From contig OY987233.1 of assembly GCA_963920705.1 (NCBI GenBank), forward strand, positions 7,306,001 to 7,370,000: a stretch of 64,000 nucleotides of DNA, read 5' to 3'. Origin of the DNA: Odiellus spinosus (lineage: Eukaryota; Arthropoda; Arachnida; Opiliones; Phalangiidae). This document shows positions 1 through 13,302 of the stretch, piece by piece; positions within the stretch are counted from its first letter, which is position 1, and every line of letters starts with the position of its first letter. The position numbers were made by a program, and so were the translations under genes. The notes under the pieces were generated by a model. That model made no database searches and was not told where the DNA came from. It saw nothing but the letters and a program-made list of their open reading frames with translations.

Positions 1-584
1 ATTGTAAGCGAGTTCATAGAACCGTGAATAAAACCGTACACCATTTCCTGCCATTTTCAAGGAGACAACCACGTGTACAGTGAGAGAATCTTGGGTTCTT
101 GAAGCAAAACAGGTTTACATTTAATTATACTAGTCTATAGTTGACCGAGTTATAAAAAAAGGGCTAGTGATGAGTTGGCATTAAATTAAGGCCGTCATTA
201 GCATAATATATAAACTAATCATTACCATGGGCTAATTAATAAAAAGTATCAAATTTTCAAGGATTTATAGGCAAGTCTAGTGAGTCATAGGTTATATAAA
301 ATATGGGCGTCACACGTGCTCCATTGTAAATTTATTGCGCAGTTAAACGATATCGCGAAAAATATATCCTTTCAATATATACTCATAAATTATTAATTAG
401 TTTACGTATGCAGTCTTGGGCCTTCATCGAAAACACTAATTTTATATATTTTTCAAGTACGAGTAGGTACACGGGAAGGTCACGCAGCCTTTAAAGCTAA
501 CTGCCTTCTTGGTTATGGCCAAGGCTTAACTACTAATAGGTATATCACCAATATTATGCAATAAAATTGAAATAAAGGACTTAC
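1..584. other. Start of the downstream intron of the exon at 585-1392
   Basis: AT-rich sequence after the donor at 584-579 on the minus strand. I see no further exon or recognisable repeat before the window edge. Confidence 0.5.
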
Positions 585-1392
585 TTGGTGACCACGGACA
601 TCCAGCGGAGGTCGCGGGTTTCGATGACGATACTTCGGTGCTCATGGCGTTGGTCTTGGTGTGTTTTTCGTGAGTTGAAGGGGATTTTTTGGGTTCCTCG
701 CGATCTTTTTCGACTATGGTGTCGAGCTTGTCGGAGGAGAGGAGGTTGTCGACTGAATCCACGAAGGGGGTTATTTTTAGCCCCGAGGGTGCGGCGGCGG
801 TTTCGGCTGCTGCTGGCTTATCCTCTTTGATTTCGACGATATTTTCTTCGGCCGGGCTTGGAACGTAGCCCGAATCGCTCGGCGGATGAACTAGTTTTCC
901 CGAATTATTTGAAGTGGTATAATCGTCGCCTAGTAATCCAGCTTCGTCAAATTGAAGTAATCTTTCGCTAGGCCTAGTCGGCTTTTCGTAAGCTTCCTGA
1001 GTGTATCTGGGTAAATGAGAGGTTTCCGAAAAGGCCTCTCCTAATAGATCAGCCGAAGATTGTTCGTACGAAGGCGGGGCGTCGTTCGAGCTAGGAATGT
1101 CGGCTTTCCCTCCGTTATTACTGTTAAAATCCTCTAACAAATTGTGGCGATTGTTTTCGGTGTCGGTCATTTTAGACTTCTCGTAATCGTTATCATGTTT
1201 TTCGGGTTTGTTTACGCCTACCAACAGTTCGTTGTCTGCCAGTAAATCCCGCGGTTCGACGGCCGCTTCCGGATTTTTGTCTTGAATAATAAAATTCTCC
1301 AATTTTTCGAAATCGTCCAAACTAGGGTCCCTAGCTGGCATTCGAAACTCCTCTAGTTCGGCGATAGGCGAATTTTCTTTGAAGTCAGCCAT
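585..1392 (-). CDS. First coding exon of an acidic, disordered protein (possibly reticulon-like N-terminus)
   Basis: An open frame starts at an ATG at 1390-1392 and runs 269 codons plus one base to a good donor (GTAAGT, reverse complement of 579-584), so this is a first coding exon and the rest lies left of the window. The product is rich in D, E, S and P with no membrane segment or folded domain. It starts MADFKENSPIAELEEF and has a PPSY motif at residues 106-109 that could bind WW domains, plus DLL/NLL-type acidic clusters (for example DLLADNELL, NLLSSDKLD). Reading past the donor adds only a short intron-like tail. Long insect reticulon isoforms have an acidic N-terminal exon spliced to the reticulon-homology domain, which prompts the tentative name, but no diagnostic domain is present here. 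The exon looks real; its identity is weak. Confidence 0.6.
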
Positions 1393-4300
1393 TGATATTA
1401 GTGTAGTGGGATAAAAACTTTAAGCTCCCGTACACTGTAGTGACGGTACACAAATCGACCGGCGCTGCGCGGTAGGGGTCAAGGCTTAGAAATTTCTGCA
1501 AAAATCACCGGAAACGATCGATAAATAATTTTAATACGGGGGATTTAACTATACACTTAGTTAGGTTAAAATGTAGCGTAAATACCTGGGAATATTGGAA
1601 GGAAATATAATACGCGTATTTAAAAGGTCCGAATGACGTACGTTGGGCCTTACAGAAGCGGCTTCCGGAGCTGTTTGACAGTTCTCGCTCGCGGCGTAGA
1701 CTCAAACGTGGAATAAGAGGCTAGCCGATTCACTAGGCTGTGCAAATGTGGGGGTGGCATTGGACGGGGAAACATATATTTTTTTTCTTTTTTAAAATGA
1801 GCGAGCAACGATGACTCACAGCCTCAACTGAGACAGGAGGAAAACGCGCGCCCGCAAAAATTTTGGCCTAAAAAAACTTTTTGTATTTATAGATGTTGAG
1901 AAAACGGTTTCTACCAATTATAATGTTTGAATCTTTGTTGGAAATTGAATTTGGAAGGCTTGTAAATAGGGATAAACTGCTAGGGCACCCAAAAAAATAT
2001 TTTGGACGAGGGTTCGGTACTACCGAGATACCCGTACCGAGGTACCCTGAAGACGTAATCAAGAGTAGACAGAGGGCTTCCCTAAAAATTGTACTCGAAG
2101 GGTGGGGGGGTTTGGTCTGAAGCCCTCAAGTCTCTGTGAATGATTTTCATTATTTGCAAGTCTGCAAATGGGGCCATTTATTTGTTTTTATAATGATTTT
2201 ATTTTCCAAGTATGATTATCTTTGTGTAAACAATGGTACAGTAACTTGTTGAAAACCTAATGTCTATGCGGCAATGTTTAAGAAAATAATCATTTCGCTA
2301 GATAATCAAATTTGCCGTTAAACTGAATATATTATGAGCTTCTAAGCCATCTTGGGGTGGGTCAATATACAAAGAATTCTTCCAGTTACAAGAAAAAATT
2401 CCATACTGAAAAGAGAGACTTTAGTATTGTGACGCACCCTTATGAGTTGTGTAAAAGGGAGTAGATAAGGAATTTTGGTATGGTGAAATCGCGCATGTCA
2501 CAACATCATTAAGCTAGTACAAATCAACCATAACCTATAAATATACCAGAAACGTATGGAAATTATAGTTTCCAAGCGCTTCTGAAGATACTTTTAAATG
2601 GAGGTCAATGTTGGAGATAATCGATGTCTCACATTTAATTTGATTGGGACATGAATATTAAATAAGCTTCTCCTCCTGTCCGTACCCAAAGAAACAGACC
2701 CTGGCTGGGTATCACAAAAAAAAAACCTGTAAATATTTTTGGTATAGCGAGGGAGGAGGGCAAACCTCCCCCCTCCGCATATTGATATTGAAAAAAATTT
2801 GAAGGGAAGGGGTAAGCAAATGTTGACACGCCCCTGAACCATGGGTTCGACCACAAGTTTATAACTTCATCCAAGTTAAAATTTTATGGTTCAAGATATG
2901 AACAGCATGAATTTACACATTTCAAACATGAATATATAAATGTGTAATATGCTGAAGTGTCCAGTGGGCTAGTGTTTATTTTTTTTCTGCAGAAGAGGTA
3001 TCTTCAGTGCTGCTATAACTACTATACATGTGGTTTTAAAGAGTGTCGCAAACTAATCCAGATTATGTCATTATCATTAAAGATTCAAAGTTACATTTAT
3101 GAGCAACCTACTGACAAAACTTATTCTAAAGTTGTATATGCATACAATCTTGTTTTTTTCTTGTGTTAGGTTACAAATGCCCCCAGCCTTGAAAAAGATG
3201 ATGGGTTACCACGGGTCAGGGAAATTTTGAAAATACTTTACAAACTAGATCAATAAGGGAAAGGGGATATTTTTTACGCAAGTAAATTATTTTAACATAC
3301 AAAAAAGAATCTGAGCAATTCGGTTATCATCTTTACTGATACAAATCTTTTTAATGTCGTTAAATGATTTTGGTAAATTTTGGGTACCAGCATTAAATTT
3401 TAAGCAAACAATTTTTACAAAACCCACTTGAGATGAAAACAACTTAAAAGGCTATTACAACTATTGATAACCGAATGAAATAATTTGCTCGTAGTAATTT
3501 GAAGAGTGCTATAGTGAAAATTATAAAATTGTACGCGTAACTTTTATCAGGTTATATAAGGGATGTAAGTTTTTTGAACAACAAAAGGTTTCTCTTTATT
3601 TGACGAGAGAATTTGTTCCTAGATCCACTACGATACATATTCTTATAATTTCTTTAATTATAAGCATTTATTTAAAAATTAACATTTTGAAATTGACTCT
3701 CGCTTCTTTTAAGTTATAAATTTCAGTTAATTTACACAGGTTCTTGCGTTGTGTATATTGTGGGCGTAACAATTAGCAACAATTTTTTTTTAATAGAAGT
3801 GAATAACAGAATATAATGACGTCTAATAAGGGCATCTATATAAAATTAATATATATTATAAAGAGAAAAAAATTAGTATTAAAGTCCTAAATGAAAATTA
3901 AAACAAATGTCCCTTTTTATTTCATATCGGGTGTTTCCCATCACTGGCATTTTTGTGTTTTAAGCATAGATATGGTATTAATGGGCTACATATTGAATAT
4001 TTTTACCCCTGCTTTCCGCTTTACAAATTTCACGCGCGACAGAGGAATGCATCTCTCTGTGCCGCCTAAGACTATTAATAATGGACACCCTATCTTAATA
4101 GATAAAGATGAATAAAAAACTTGACATTCGTAAGCGTCATCTAACAGCAAACATTGTCAAAAGTAGGAACAAAAATCTACACGCGTGGCTGCTATGGATA
4201 GAGAATTGGCTCGTGGTTTTATTAGTTCCTACTTTTGCCTGCATTGCTGGCCGTTAGTTTGATTATTCATCTTTTAAGATAGATTCATAATTTTGGTGGC

Positions 4301-4543
4301 GCCTTAGGTTTTTTTACAGCAATAAGCGAGCATTAGTGCGAGAAAATACTTTCTATTACTTAAGATTTGTGCACGAGACTTAGGTAGGGTAGTTTATGTA
4401 GCCCAATTAATACTATATCTATGATTTTATATAACCTAAGAGCAACAAGCAAAAGTTTAGTAAAATCACAAGAATATGAAAAAAAAAAAAAAAAATACTG
4501 GCAAGTTTTGTCATGCAGAGCTGAAAAGCTATGTTACAGTCAT

Positions 4544-4605
4544 ATCCAGAAGAAACTTTCTTTGTCTATGGTGACTCCAAAGAAGAAGGAAAGTTTCTTC
4601 TGGAT
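4544..4605. repeat. Perfect 17-bp-stem hairpin
   Basis: ATCCAGAAGAAACTTTC at 4544-4560 is repeated as its exact reverse complement at 4589-4605 with a 28-bp loop. It lies in gene-poor sequence. It could be a small foldback remnant; nothing shows it is an RNA gene. Confidence 0.75.
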
Positions 4606-5884
4606 ACAATTATTCAAAATTATGTGTGGGCTCGGGAAATACAACGTTATTAATTTTAGTGCCGTAAAACTTCCGGAATATTTTATTTCGCAGGAAAATA
4701 TTATTTTTAGTAGTAGAAACGATTTACTAACTACCTTCATCAAAAATAGGGAAAGCTTTGTAGAATGTTTGTCATCACTAGATGTCGCTAGGTCCAAATA
4801 TTTAAACCTTCGTACACTCTTCAGTTGATATATTTCTGGTTTGGTTATCATCGTATTAAAACAAACCAAAATCAAACACCAAGATCGTATTTACACAAAC
4901 TTCTTGATAAATTAGATTAAACTCTGATTGTTGCTCTAGGTAATACGATTGTCAAAAAGGTGTAACCAAGCGCAATTAGTAAGGTAAACTAGCTAGCGTT
5001 ATCTATAAAGTTGGTAAATTAAATACCCTTAGTGTATATTTCTGGTAGTATTGTGCTTACCACTTAATCATTGATCTATATAAATTATACCCTTATACTT
5101 ATAAAACCAGCGATAGATTCTTAGCTCGAAGCAAAACATCATCGTTAATTAAATATGTAATATATATTGACAAAAAATATATATAACTAATAATTTTGAT
5201 TTCAAAGAGTGCGCAAAAATTATACTATACAAACATTACAGGAAAAAAAAAAAAATTGGATGCCAATGATGATGTAATAATATTGTACACTTTGTAGAAA
5301 CGACGTTAAAATAAAACGGAAAGTCAAAAATAAGACAATATAAACTGGTTAGCCTACTGAAGTCAGTATTGCTTTGATAAATATTTTTGCCGAAATTGAA
5401 AATGTAAAGAACAAATTCAAGATAATGATATGGGGGATTAAAAATTGTAAAATTTGCGAGCATTTTTATATAATGTCATTTGTTTTTTCTCGCTCCTGTA
5501 GTCTGGACGTGTTTTTTTTTTAATTCTTTCTTTTCTTGAAATAGTTACGACGTTTATCCTAGGATTTGTGTTGACCAGAAGTTTATAGTCATTATCTTAA
5601 GAGAGAAATGTGTTTCTAAAAAAAAAAAAAAAAAATAAACTATACCCGCAATGTTTTTTTTACATCAAACTTCTTAAAGTCCTAATTTATTTGGTTTAAA
5701 GGAATTTTAATACCATTAAACTTATATATATCTAAGCCTAATTATTTGAATACTTCTGATTTAGAAGTATGGGTTTCAAATATTTTACAGGAATCTAACG
5801 GATTAATCTGAAATTCAAACATTGCCACATTTCAATATTCTTCAAGTTTAATTCACTTAACTATGAAGTCGCTAAGCCTAAATG

Positions 5885-6740
5885 TTTTCGAATCTATAGT
5901 AAAATAAGCAATGTTCGTCCGCTAAAACGAGGCCTATATTTAACTAGATATAATAATAATAATAAAGAATTGAAAAATTCTTCTTCTTAGTGATTATTCA
6001 TTATATCAAGGTTTTAATGTATTTCTTAAAGGTTACAAAGCTCTTATCTAACTGCTAATTTTAGTTCTAATCGAGACAAAACTATTGGTCATGGTGCGCA
6101 TTACGCTTCATTGACCAGAACCACGGTACTTCTAGATATCACAGCCGATACTACTCAGAAAACTCTCAAAGCTCGCTCAAGAATGTTATGAGCCTCAGCC
6201 CTCGAAGACAAGCGATTTTTCGTTATAACGAGGTTTGCTGTACTTGATAGGTTTCAAGCTCTTACTAAGCCTTAACTATTAGTAGATAGTTCTAATTAAT
6301 CTTTTGTTTATTGAGACAAAACTACAGGTCATGGTGCGCATTACGTTTCGTTGATTGGTCACCATGGTTCGTCCGTAAAACTAGGCCTATGTTTAACCTG
6401 AAATAACGTAAAAGGCCTCCAAAAATTAGTTATAAGCGATTTTTCGTTATAACGAGGTGTTACTGCACTTCCTAAAGGTTTCAAGGCTGTTACTAAGCCT
6501 AACTGTTAGTATTTAGATATAACGCAAAATATTGCAAAGACAAAACTACTGGTCATGGTGTGCATTACGCTTCATTGACTTTTCCCGGGAACCACAGTAC
6601 ATCCTGATATCACAGCCAATACAACTCTAAAAACTATCAAAGCTCATTCAAGAACGTTAAAAAGTTTGGCGTTACGGACCTCAGCTAGCCCCTCGAAGAC
6701 AATCGCTATAAACTTCCGATAAAAGACTCGTATCGTTATT
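5885..6740. repeat. Divergent tandem repeat, ~225-240 bp period
   Basis: A block containing GAGACAAAACTA, GGTCATGGTG and GCATTACGCTTC recurs near 6073, 6313 and 6538. GTTCGTCCG...AGGCCTAT recurs near 5913 and 6367, and CGATTTTTCGTTATAACGAG occurs near 6211 and 6436. The copies differ by substitutions and indels, so the duplication is old. No coding frame runs through it. Confidence 0.7.
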
Positions 6741-8139
6741 GTCATATTATTTTTTATACTACGGTGCAAGTAGGGTTGGGGGTTAAATTTACCTAAATGA
6801 TATTTCAACTGGGTAAGAGGTTTATTCTTAATAGTATTATTAATATATGTACAATCTACAAATAAAGGAATATAGACGTCTATATCGAAGAATTCTCATT
6901 TGACTCTTTCTTCCAAACTGCACCTTTTTTTTTTTTTTTGTAATATAAATCCGTCTTTCTTTCGTATTAATTTTATTTTTTTCGGGGAGTAAAATACGCT
7001 ATACACAATGACATCGAAGCACTGCAAAGAACAATCCTCTTGATGGCGTTAAAAAAAAGTTTAAGAGCATTTATACCCCCGTTATTTTTTTTATTTTTCA
7101 TAGTATCATCGTTATTATTCTTTTTCCCCGATTCGTATCCGCGATATAATTAAAGCTTACGGTATAGACAAATATATGAAACTAAGATTATATCGTACAA
7201 TTTTTTGGTGCGTTTTGTTGCATCCTAATTTTTTTTCTTAATTTGTAAATTTTTTTGTATTTTTTTTTCTCATTAAATGATAACACAGTGAGCAACACAG
7301 CCTGCAATATCCACTGGAGGGTTTTTTTACGTCGCACGTCTGGAAGTCTCCCATTTTATAATAATTATAATCTATAGATGGTTTGCCTCCTGAAAACAAA
7401 TTTACAATCATTTTGAAATGAGAAATATTGGGTTCTCAGACAAAACTTGTCAAAATCTACGCTGAAAAATCATGTAAGATTCAAAACATCATCGCGAATA
7501 CAAGGTTAATGCTAATATGACAATGCAAAGGTCTATATTTTGAACGTAGAAATGCAATTCTTGATTCGGGCCTTGTCAAATTGATCTCGAGGTCAATCGC
7601 GAAAATGGTACATGTATTTGTTCACTAAATTATCGAATAAAAACTTACATTTGGTGAATTTGGCATTAGCCTCCAATATACCTCCTCAATCACAGCTCGT
7701 CTAAAAAACAGAACCAAATCAACGATTAGACTGAGAAATATAAATAAAAGGTAATTATACATTGATTCTTTTTATAGTTAACATAGGAATGAACTAACGC
7801 TAAGGAAAGATGCTGAAACACAGGGAACATCGTAGCCAAATGTTTTTCTGAACTATAGTTATACAGTATGGTTCAGATCAAAAAACTCAATACAGGGCCT
7901 CAACTCGTTAAGCGAATTTTTTTTATAGGAAAAATTGGATTCTTCTGTCAAAATTATAGGATTTTATAGGACCATTTTCATGAAATTATAGAATTATATA
8001 GGACAATATTTTAATAAAGTTCATCAGTTTTAAACAAATTTATTGAAATAATTTAATATTTAAAATCTAAAAAGGAGCAAGGATGGCATTGGACGATAAT
8101 ATGGACTACCAAGAATTGATTCTCCTGTCTACTTTATAA

Positions 8140-11100
8140 TTATCCTGCCAATTTTAAAACTCTCCTGTCTATTTTAAAACTCTCCTGTCTATTTTAAAAC
8201 TCTCCTGTCTATTTTAAAACTCTCCTGTCTATTTTAAAACTCTCCTGTCTATTTTAAAACTCTCCTGTCTATTTTAAAACTCTCCTGTCTATTTTAAAAC
8301 TCTCCTGTCTATTTTAAAACTCTCCTGTCTATTTTAAAACTCTCCTGTCTATTTTAAAACTCTCCTGTCTATTTTAAAACTCTCCTGTCTATTTTAAAAC
8401 TCTCCTGTCTATTTTAAAACTCTCCTGTCTATTTTAAAACTCTCCTGTCTATTTTAAAACTCTCCTGTCTATTTTAAAACTCTCCTGTCTATTTTAAAAC
8501 TCTCCTGTCTATTTTAAAACTCTCCTGTCTATTTTAAAACTCTCCTGTCTATTTTAAAACTCTCCTGTCTATTTTAAAACTCTCCTGTCTATTTTAAAAC
8601 TCTCCTGTCTATTTTAAAACTCTCCTGTCTATTTTAAAACTCTCCTGTCTATTTTAAAACTCTCCTGTCTATTTTAAAACTCTCCTGTCTATTTTAAAAC
8701 TCTCCTGTCTATTTTAAAACTCTCCTGTCTATTTTAAAACTCTCCTGTCTATTTTAAAACTCTCCTGTCTATTTTAAAACTCTCCTGTCTATTTTAAAAC
8801 TCTCCTGTCTATTTTAAAACTCTCCTGTCTATTTTAAAACTCTCCTGTCTATTTTAAAACTCTCCTGTCTATTTTAAAACTCTCCTGTCTATTTTAAAAC
8901 TCTCCTGTCTATTTTAAAACTCTCCTGTCTATTTTAAAACTCTCCTGTCTATTTTAAAACTCTCCTGTCTATTTTAAAACTCTCCTGTCTATTTTAAAAC
9001 TCTCCTGTCTATTTTAAAACTCTCCTGTCTATTTTAAAACTCTCCTGTCTATTTTAAAACTCTCCTGTCTATTTTAAAACTCTCCTGTCTATTTTAAAAC
9101 TCTCCTGTCTATTTTAAAACTCTCCTGTCTATTTTAAAACTCTCCTGTCTATTTTAAAACTCTCCTGTCTATTTTAAAACTCTCCTGTCTATTTTAAAAC
9201 CCTCCTGTCTATTTTAAAACCTAGCTGTCTATGTTAAAACCTAGCTGTCTATGTTAAAATTCTCCGGTCTATTTTAAAATTCTCCGGTCTATTTTTAAAA
9301 TTCTCCGGTCTATTTTTAAAATTCTCCGGTCTATTTTTAAAATTCTCCGGTCTATTTTTAAAATTCTCCGGTCTATTTATAAAATTCTCCGGTCTATTTA
9401 TAAAATTCTCCGGTCTATTTATAAAATTCTCCGGTCTATTTATAAAATTCTCCGGTCTATTTTTAAAATTCTCCGGTCTATTTTTAAAATTCTCCGGTCT
9501 ATTTTTAAAATTCTCCGGTCTATTTTTAAAATTCTCCGGTCTATTTTTAAAATTCTCCGGTCTATTTTTAAAATTCTCCGGTCTATTTTTAAAATTCTCC
9601 GGTCTATTTTTAAAATTCTCCGGTCTATTTTTAAAATTCTCCGGTCTATTTTTAAAATTCTCCGGTCTATTTTTAAAATTCTCCGGTCTATTTTTAAAAT
9701 TCTCCGGTCTATTTTTAAAATTCTCCGGTCTATTTTTAAAATTCTCCGGTCTATTTTTAAAATTCTCCGGTCTATTTTTAAAATTCTCCGGTCTATTTTT
9801 AAAATTCTCCGGTCTATTTTTAAAATTCTCCGGTCTATTTTTAAAATTCTCCGGTCTATTTTTAAAATTCTCCTGTCTATTTTTAAAATTCTCCGGTCTA
9901 TTTTTAAAATTCTCCGGTCTATTTTTAAAATTCTCCGGTCTATTTTTAAAATTCTCCGGTCTATTTTTAAAATTCTCCGGTCTATTTTTAAAATTCTCCG
10001 GTCTATTTTTAAAATTCTCCGGTCTATTTTTAAAATTCTCCGGTCTATTTTTAAAATTCTCCGGTCTATTTTTAAAATTCTCCTGTCTATTTTTAAAATT
10101 CTCCGGTCTATTTTTAAAATTCTCCTGTCTATTTTTAAAATTCTCCTGTCTATTTTTAAAATTCTCCTGTCTATTTTTAAAATTCTCCTGTCTATTTTTA
10201 AAATTCTCCTGTCTATTTTTAAAATTCTCCTGTCTATTTTTAAAATTCTCCTGTCTATTTTTAAAATTCTCCTGTCTATTTTTAAAATTCTCCTGTCTAT
10301 TTTTAAAATTCTCCTGTCTATTTTTAAAATTCTCCTGTCTATTTTTAAAATTCTCCTGTCTATTTTTAAAATTCTCCTGTCTATTTTTAAAATTCTCCTG
10401 TCTATTTTTAAAATTCTCCTGTCTATTTTTAAAATTCTCCTGTCTATTTTTAAAATTCTCCTGTCTATTTTTAAAATTCTCCTGTCTATTTTTAAAATTC
10501 TCCTGTCTATTTTTAAAATTCTCCTGTCTATTTTTAAAATTCTCCTGTCTATTTTTAAAATTCTCCTGTCTATTTTTAAAATTCTCCTGTCTATTTTTAA
10601 AATTCTCCTGTCTATTTTTAAAATTCTCCTGTCTATTTTTAAAATTCTCCTGTCTATTTTTAAAATTCTCCTGTCTATTTTTAAAATTCTCCTGTCTATT
10701 TTTAAAATTCTCCTGTCTATTTTTAAAATTCTCCTGTCTATTTTTAAAATTCTCCTGTCTATTTTTAAAATTCTCCTGTCTATTTTTAAAATTCTCCTGT
10801 CTATTTTTAAAATTCTCCTGTCTATTTTTAAAATTCTCCTGTCTATTTTTAAAATTCTCCTGTCTATTTTTAAAATTCTCCTGTCTATTTTTAAAATTCT
10901 CCTGTCTATTTTTAAAATTCTCCTGTCTATTTTTAAAATTCTCCTGTCTATTTTTAAAATTCTCCTGTCTATTTTTAAAATTCTCCTGTCTATTTTTAAA
11001 ATTCTCCTGTCTATTTTTAAAATTCTCCTGTCTATTTTTAAAATTCTCCTGTCTATTTTTAAAATTCTCCTGTCTATTTTTAAAATTCTCCTGTCTATTT

Positions 11101-13114
11101 TTAAAATTCTCCTGTCTATTTTTAAAATTCTCCTGTCTATTTTTAAAATTCTCCTGTCTATTTTTAAAATTCTCCTGTCTATTTTTAAAATTCTCCTGTC
11201 TATTTTTAAAATTCTCCTGTCTATTTTTAAAATTCTCCTGTCTATTTTTAAAATTCTCCTGTCTATTTTTAAAATTCTCCTGTCTATTTTTAAAATTCTC
11301 CTGTCTATTTTTAAAATTCTCCTGTCTATTTTTAAAATTCTCCTGTCTATTTTTAAAATTCTCCTGTCTATTTTTAAAATTCTCCTGTCTATTTTTAAAA
11401 TTCTCCTGTCTATTTTTAAAATTCTCCTGTCTATTTTTAAAATTCTCCTGTCTATTTTTAAAATTCTCCTGTCTATTTTTAAAATTCTCCTGTCTATTTT
11501 TAAAATTCTCCTGTCTATTTTTAAAATTCTCCTGTCTATTTTTAAAATTCTCCTGTCTATTTTTAAAATTCTCCTGTCTATTTTTAAAATTCTCCTGTCT
11601 ATTTTTAAAATTCTCCTGTCTATTTTTAAAATTCTCCTGTCTATTTTTAAAATTCTCCTGTCTATTTTTAAAATTCTCCTGTCTATTTTTAAAATTCTCC
11701 TGTCTATTTTTAAAATTCTCCTGTCTATTTTTAAAATTCTCCTGTCTATTTTTAAAATTCTCCTGTCTATTTTTAAAATTCTCCTGTCTATTTTTAAAAT
11801 TCTCCTGTCTATTTTTAAAATTCTCCTGTCTATTTTTAAAATTCTCCTGTCTATTTTTAAAATTCTCCTGTCTATTTTTAAAATTCTCCTGTCTATTTTT
11901 AAAATTCTCCTGTCTATTTTTAAAATTCTCCTGTCTATTTTTAAAATTCTCCTGTCTATTTTTAAAATTTTCCTGTCTATTTTTAAAATTCTCCTGTCTA
12001 TTTTTAAAATTCTCCTGTCTATTTTTAAAATTCTCCTGTCTATTTTTAAAATTCTCCTGTCTATTTTTAAAATTCTCCTGTCTATTTTTAAAATTCTCCT
12101 GTCTATTTTTAAAATTCTCCTGTCTATTTTTAAAATTCTCCTGTCTATTTTTAAAATTCTCCTGTCTATTTTTAAAATTCTCCTGTCTATTTTTAAAATT
12201 CTGTCTATTTTTAAAATTCTCCTGTCTATTTTTAAAATTCTCCTGTCTATTTTTAAAATTCTCCTGTCTATTTTTAAAATTCTCCTGTCTATTTTTAAAA
12301 TTCTCCTGTCTATTTTTAAAATTCTCCTGTCTATTTTTAAAATTCTCCTGTCTATTTTTAAAATTCTCCTGTCTATTTTTAAAATCCTCCTGTCTATTTT
12401 TAAAATTCTCCTGTCTATTTTTAAAATTCTCCTGTCTATCTTAAAATTCTCCTGTCTATCTTAAAATTCTCCTGTCTATCTTAAAATTCTCCTGTCTATC
12501 TTAAAATTCTCCTGTCTATCTTAAAATTCTCCTGTCTATCTTAAAATTCTCCTGTCTATCTTAAAATTCTCCTGTCTATCTTAAAATTCTCCTGTCTATC
12601 TTAAAATTCTCCTGTCTATCTTAAAATTCTCCTGTCTCTTAAAATTCTCCTGTATCTTAAAATTCTCCTGTATCTTAAAATTCTCCTGTATCTTAAAATT
12701 CTCCTGTCTATCTTAAAATTCTCCTGTCTATCTTAAAATTCTCCTGTCTATCTTAAAATTCTCCTGTCTATCTTAAAATTCTTCTGTCTATCTTAAAATT
12801 CTCCTGTCTATCTTAAAATTCTCCTGTCTATCTTAAAATTCTCCTGTCTATCTTAAAATTCTCCTGTCTATCTTAAAACTCTCCTGTCTATCTTAAAATT
12901 CTCCTGTCAAATTTAAAATTCTCCTGTCAATTTTAAAATTCTCCTGTCAATTTTAAAATTCTCCTGTCAATTTTAAAATTCTCCTGTCAATTTTAAAATT
13001 CTCCTGTCAATTTTAAAATTCTCCTGTCAATTATAAAATTCTCCTGTCAATTTTAAAATTCTCCTGTCAATTTTAAATTTCTCCTGTTTACTTTATAATT
13101 CTCCTGTCTACTTT
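8140..13114. repeat. ~5 kb minisatellite of 20-21 bp units in stratified variant blocks
   Basis: Blocks in order: 8161-9200, 52 in-register copies of TCTCCTGTCTATTTTAAAAC (20 bp) that look identical; 9201-9259, transitional units with CTAGCTGTCTATG; about 9260-10100, 21-bp units with TCTCCGGTC and a five-copy TATTTATAAAAT sub-block near 9370-9450; about 10100-12428, over 100 copies of the 21-bp TCTCCTGTC unit with five T's; about 12429-12900, 20-bp units with TATCTTAAAAT, including shortened units at 12636-12700; 12901-13080, units with GTCAATTTTAAAAT. Block-wise homogeneity indicates successive local amplifications. There is no spacer diversity, so it is not a CRISPR array. Confidence 0.98.
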
Positions 13115-13115
13115 C

Positions 13116-13302
13116 CCTTACCGAAAAAAGTTAGTCCGATCTGAAGAGGTCCTCAAGAATACTACAAAAGTCTTAGGGAAGTCTTTAAGACTTCCACAAG
13201 TCTTCTTGACATAATGAAGACTTCCCCAAGACCTCTTAAGACTACATAAGACACCCGAAAAACTTCCCCAAGACCTCTTAAGACCGATTTTTTTTGGTAA
13301 GG
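13116..13302. mobile_element. Short MITE with CCCTTACC ends (family copy 1)
   Basis: It begins CCCTTACCGAAAAAAGTTAG and ends with the near-inverse TTTTTTGGTAAGG. Internally it repeats GAAGACTTCC/AAGACCTCTTAAGAC motifs in both orientations. Minisatellite-type sequence resumes on its right (TTTATAATTCTCCTGTCT), so it inserted into the edge of the array. Related copies are at 18729-18882, 32642-32852 and 60348-60534, with a fragment at about 39994-40051. Confidence 0.8.

Larger units (their letters stand above)
1393..7892. other. Gene-poor, AT-rich stretch
   Basis: No credible coding exon was found. The stretch holds probable 5' flank of the exon at 585-1392, homopolymer runs, an imperfect foldback at about 4096-4280, a perfect hairpin at 4544-4605, divergent tandem duplications at 5885-6740 and a fragment (about 7563-7610) resembling the arms of the foldback family near 37.8, 44.4 and 61.7 kb. 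Short open frames here lack splice context, codon bias or recognisable motifs. Confidence 0.5.

Noticed and set aside
585-830. Plus-strand 81-codon frame
   Set aside because: Antisense to the disordered exon at 585-1392; its arginine/cysteine-rich composition is the usual shadow of an acidic, serine-rich frame.
4421-4875. Overlapping 135- and 111-codon frames on opposite strands
   Set aside because: Low-complexity lysine/phenylalanine-rich sequence with poly-A and a perfect hairpin inside; no splice context or family resemblance.
8140-13114. CRISPR-like regular repeats
   Set aside because: Units are head-to-tail with no unique spacers, in a eukaryotic genome and inside a TIR element; this is a minisatellite.
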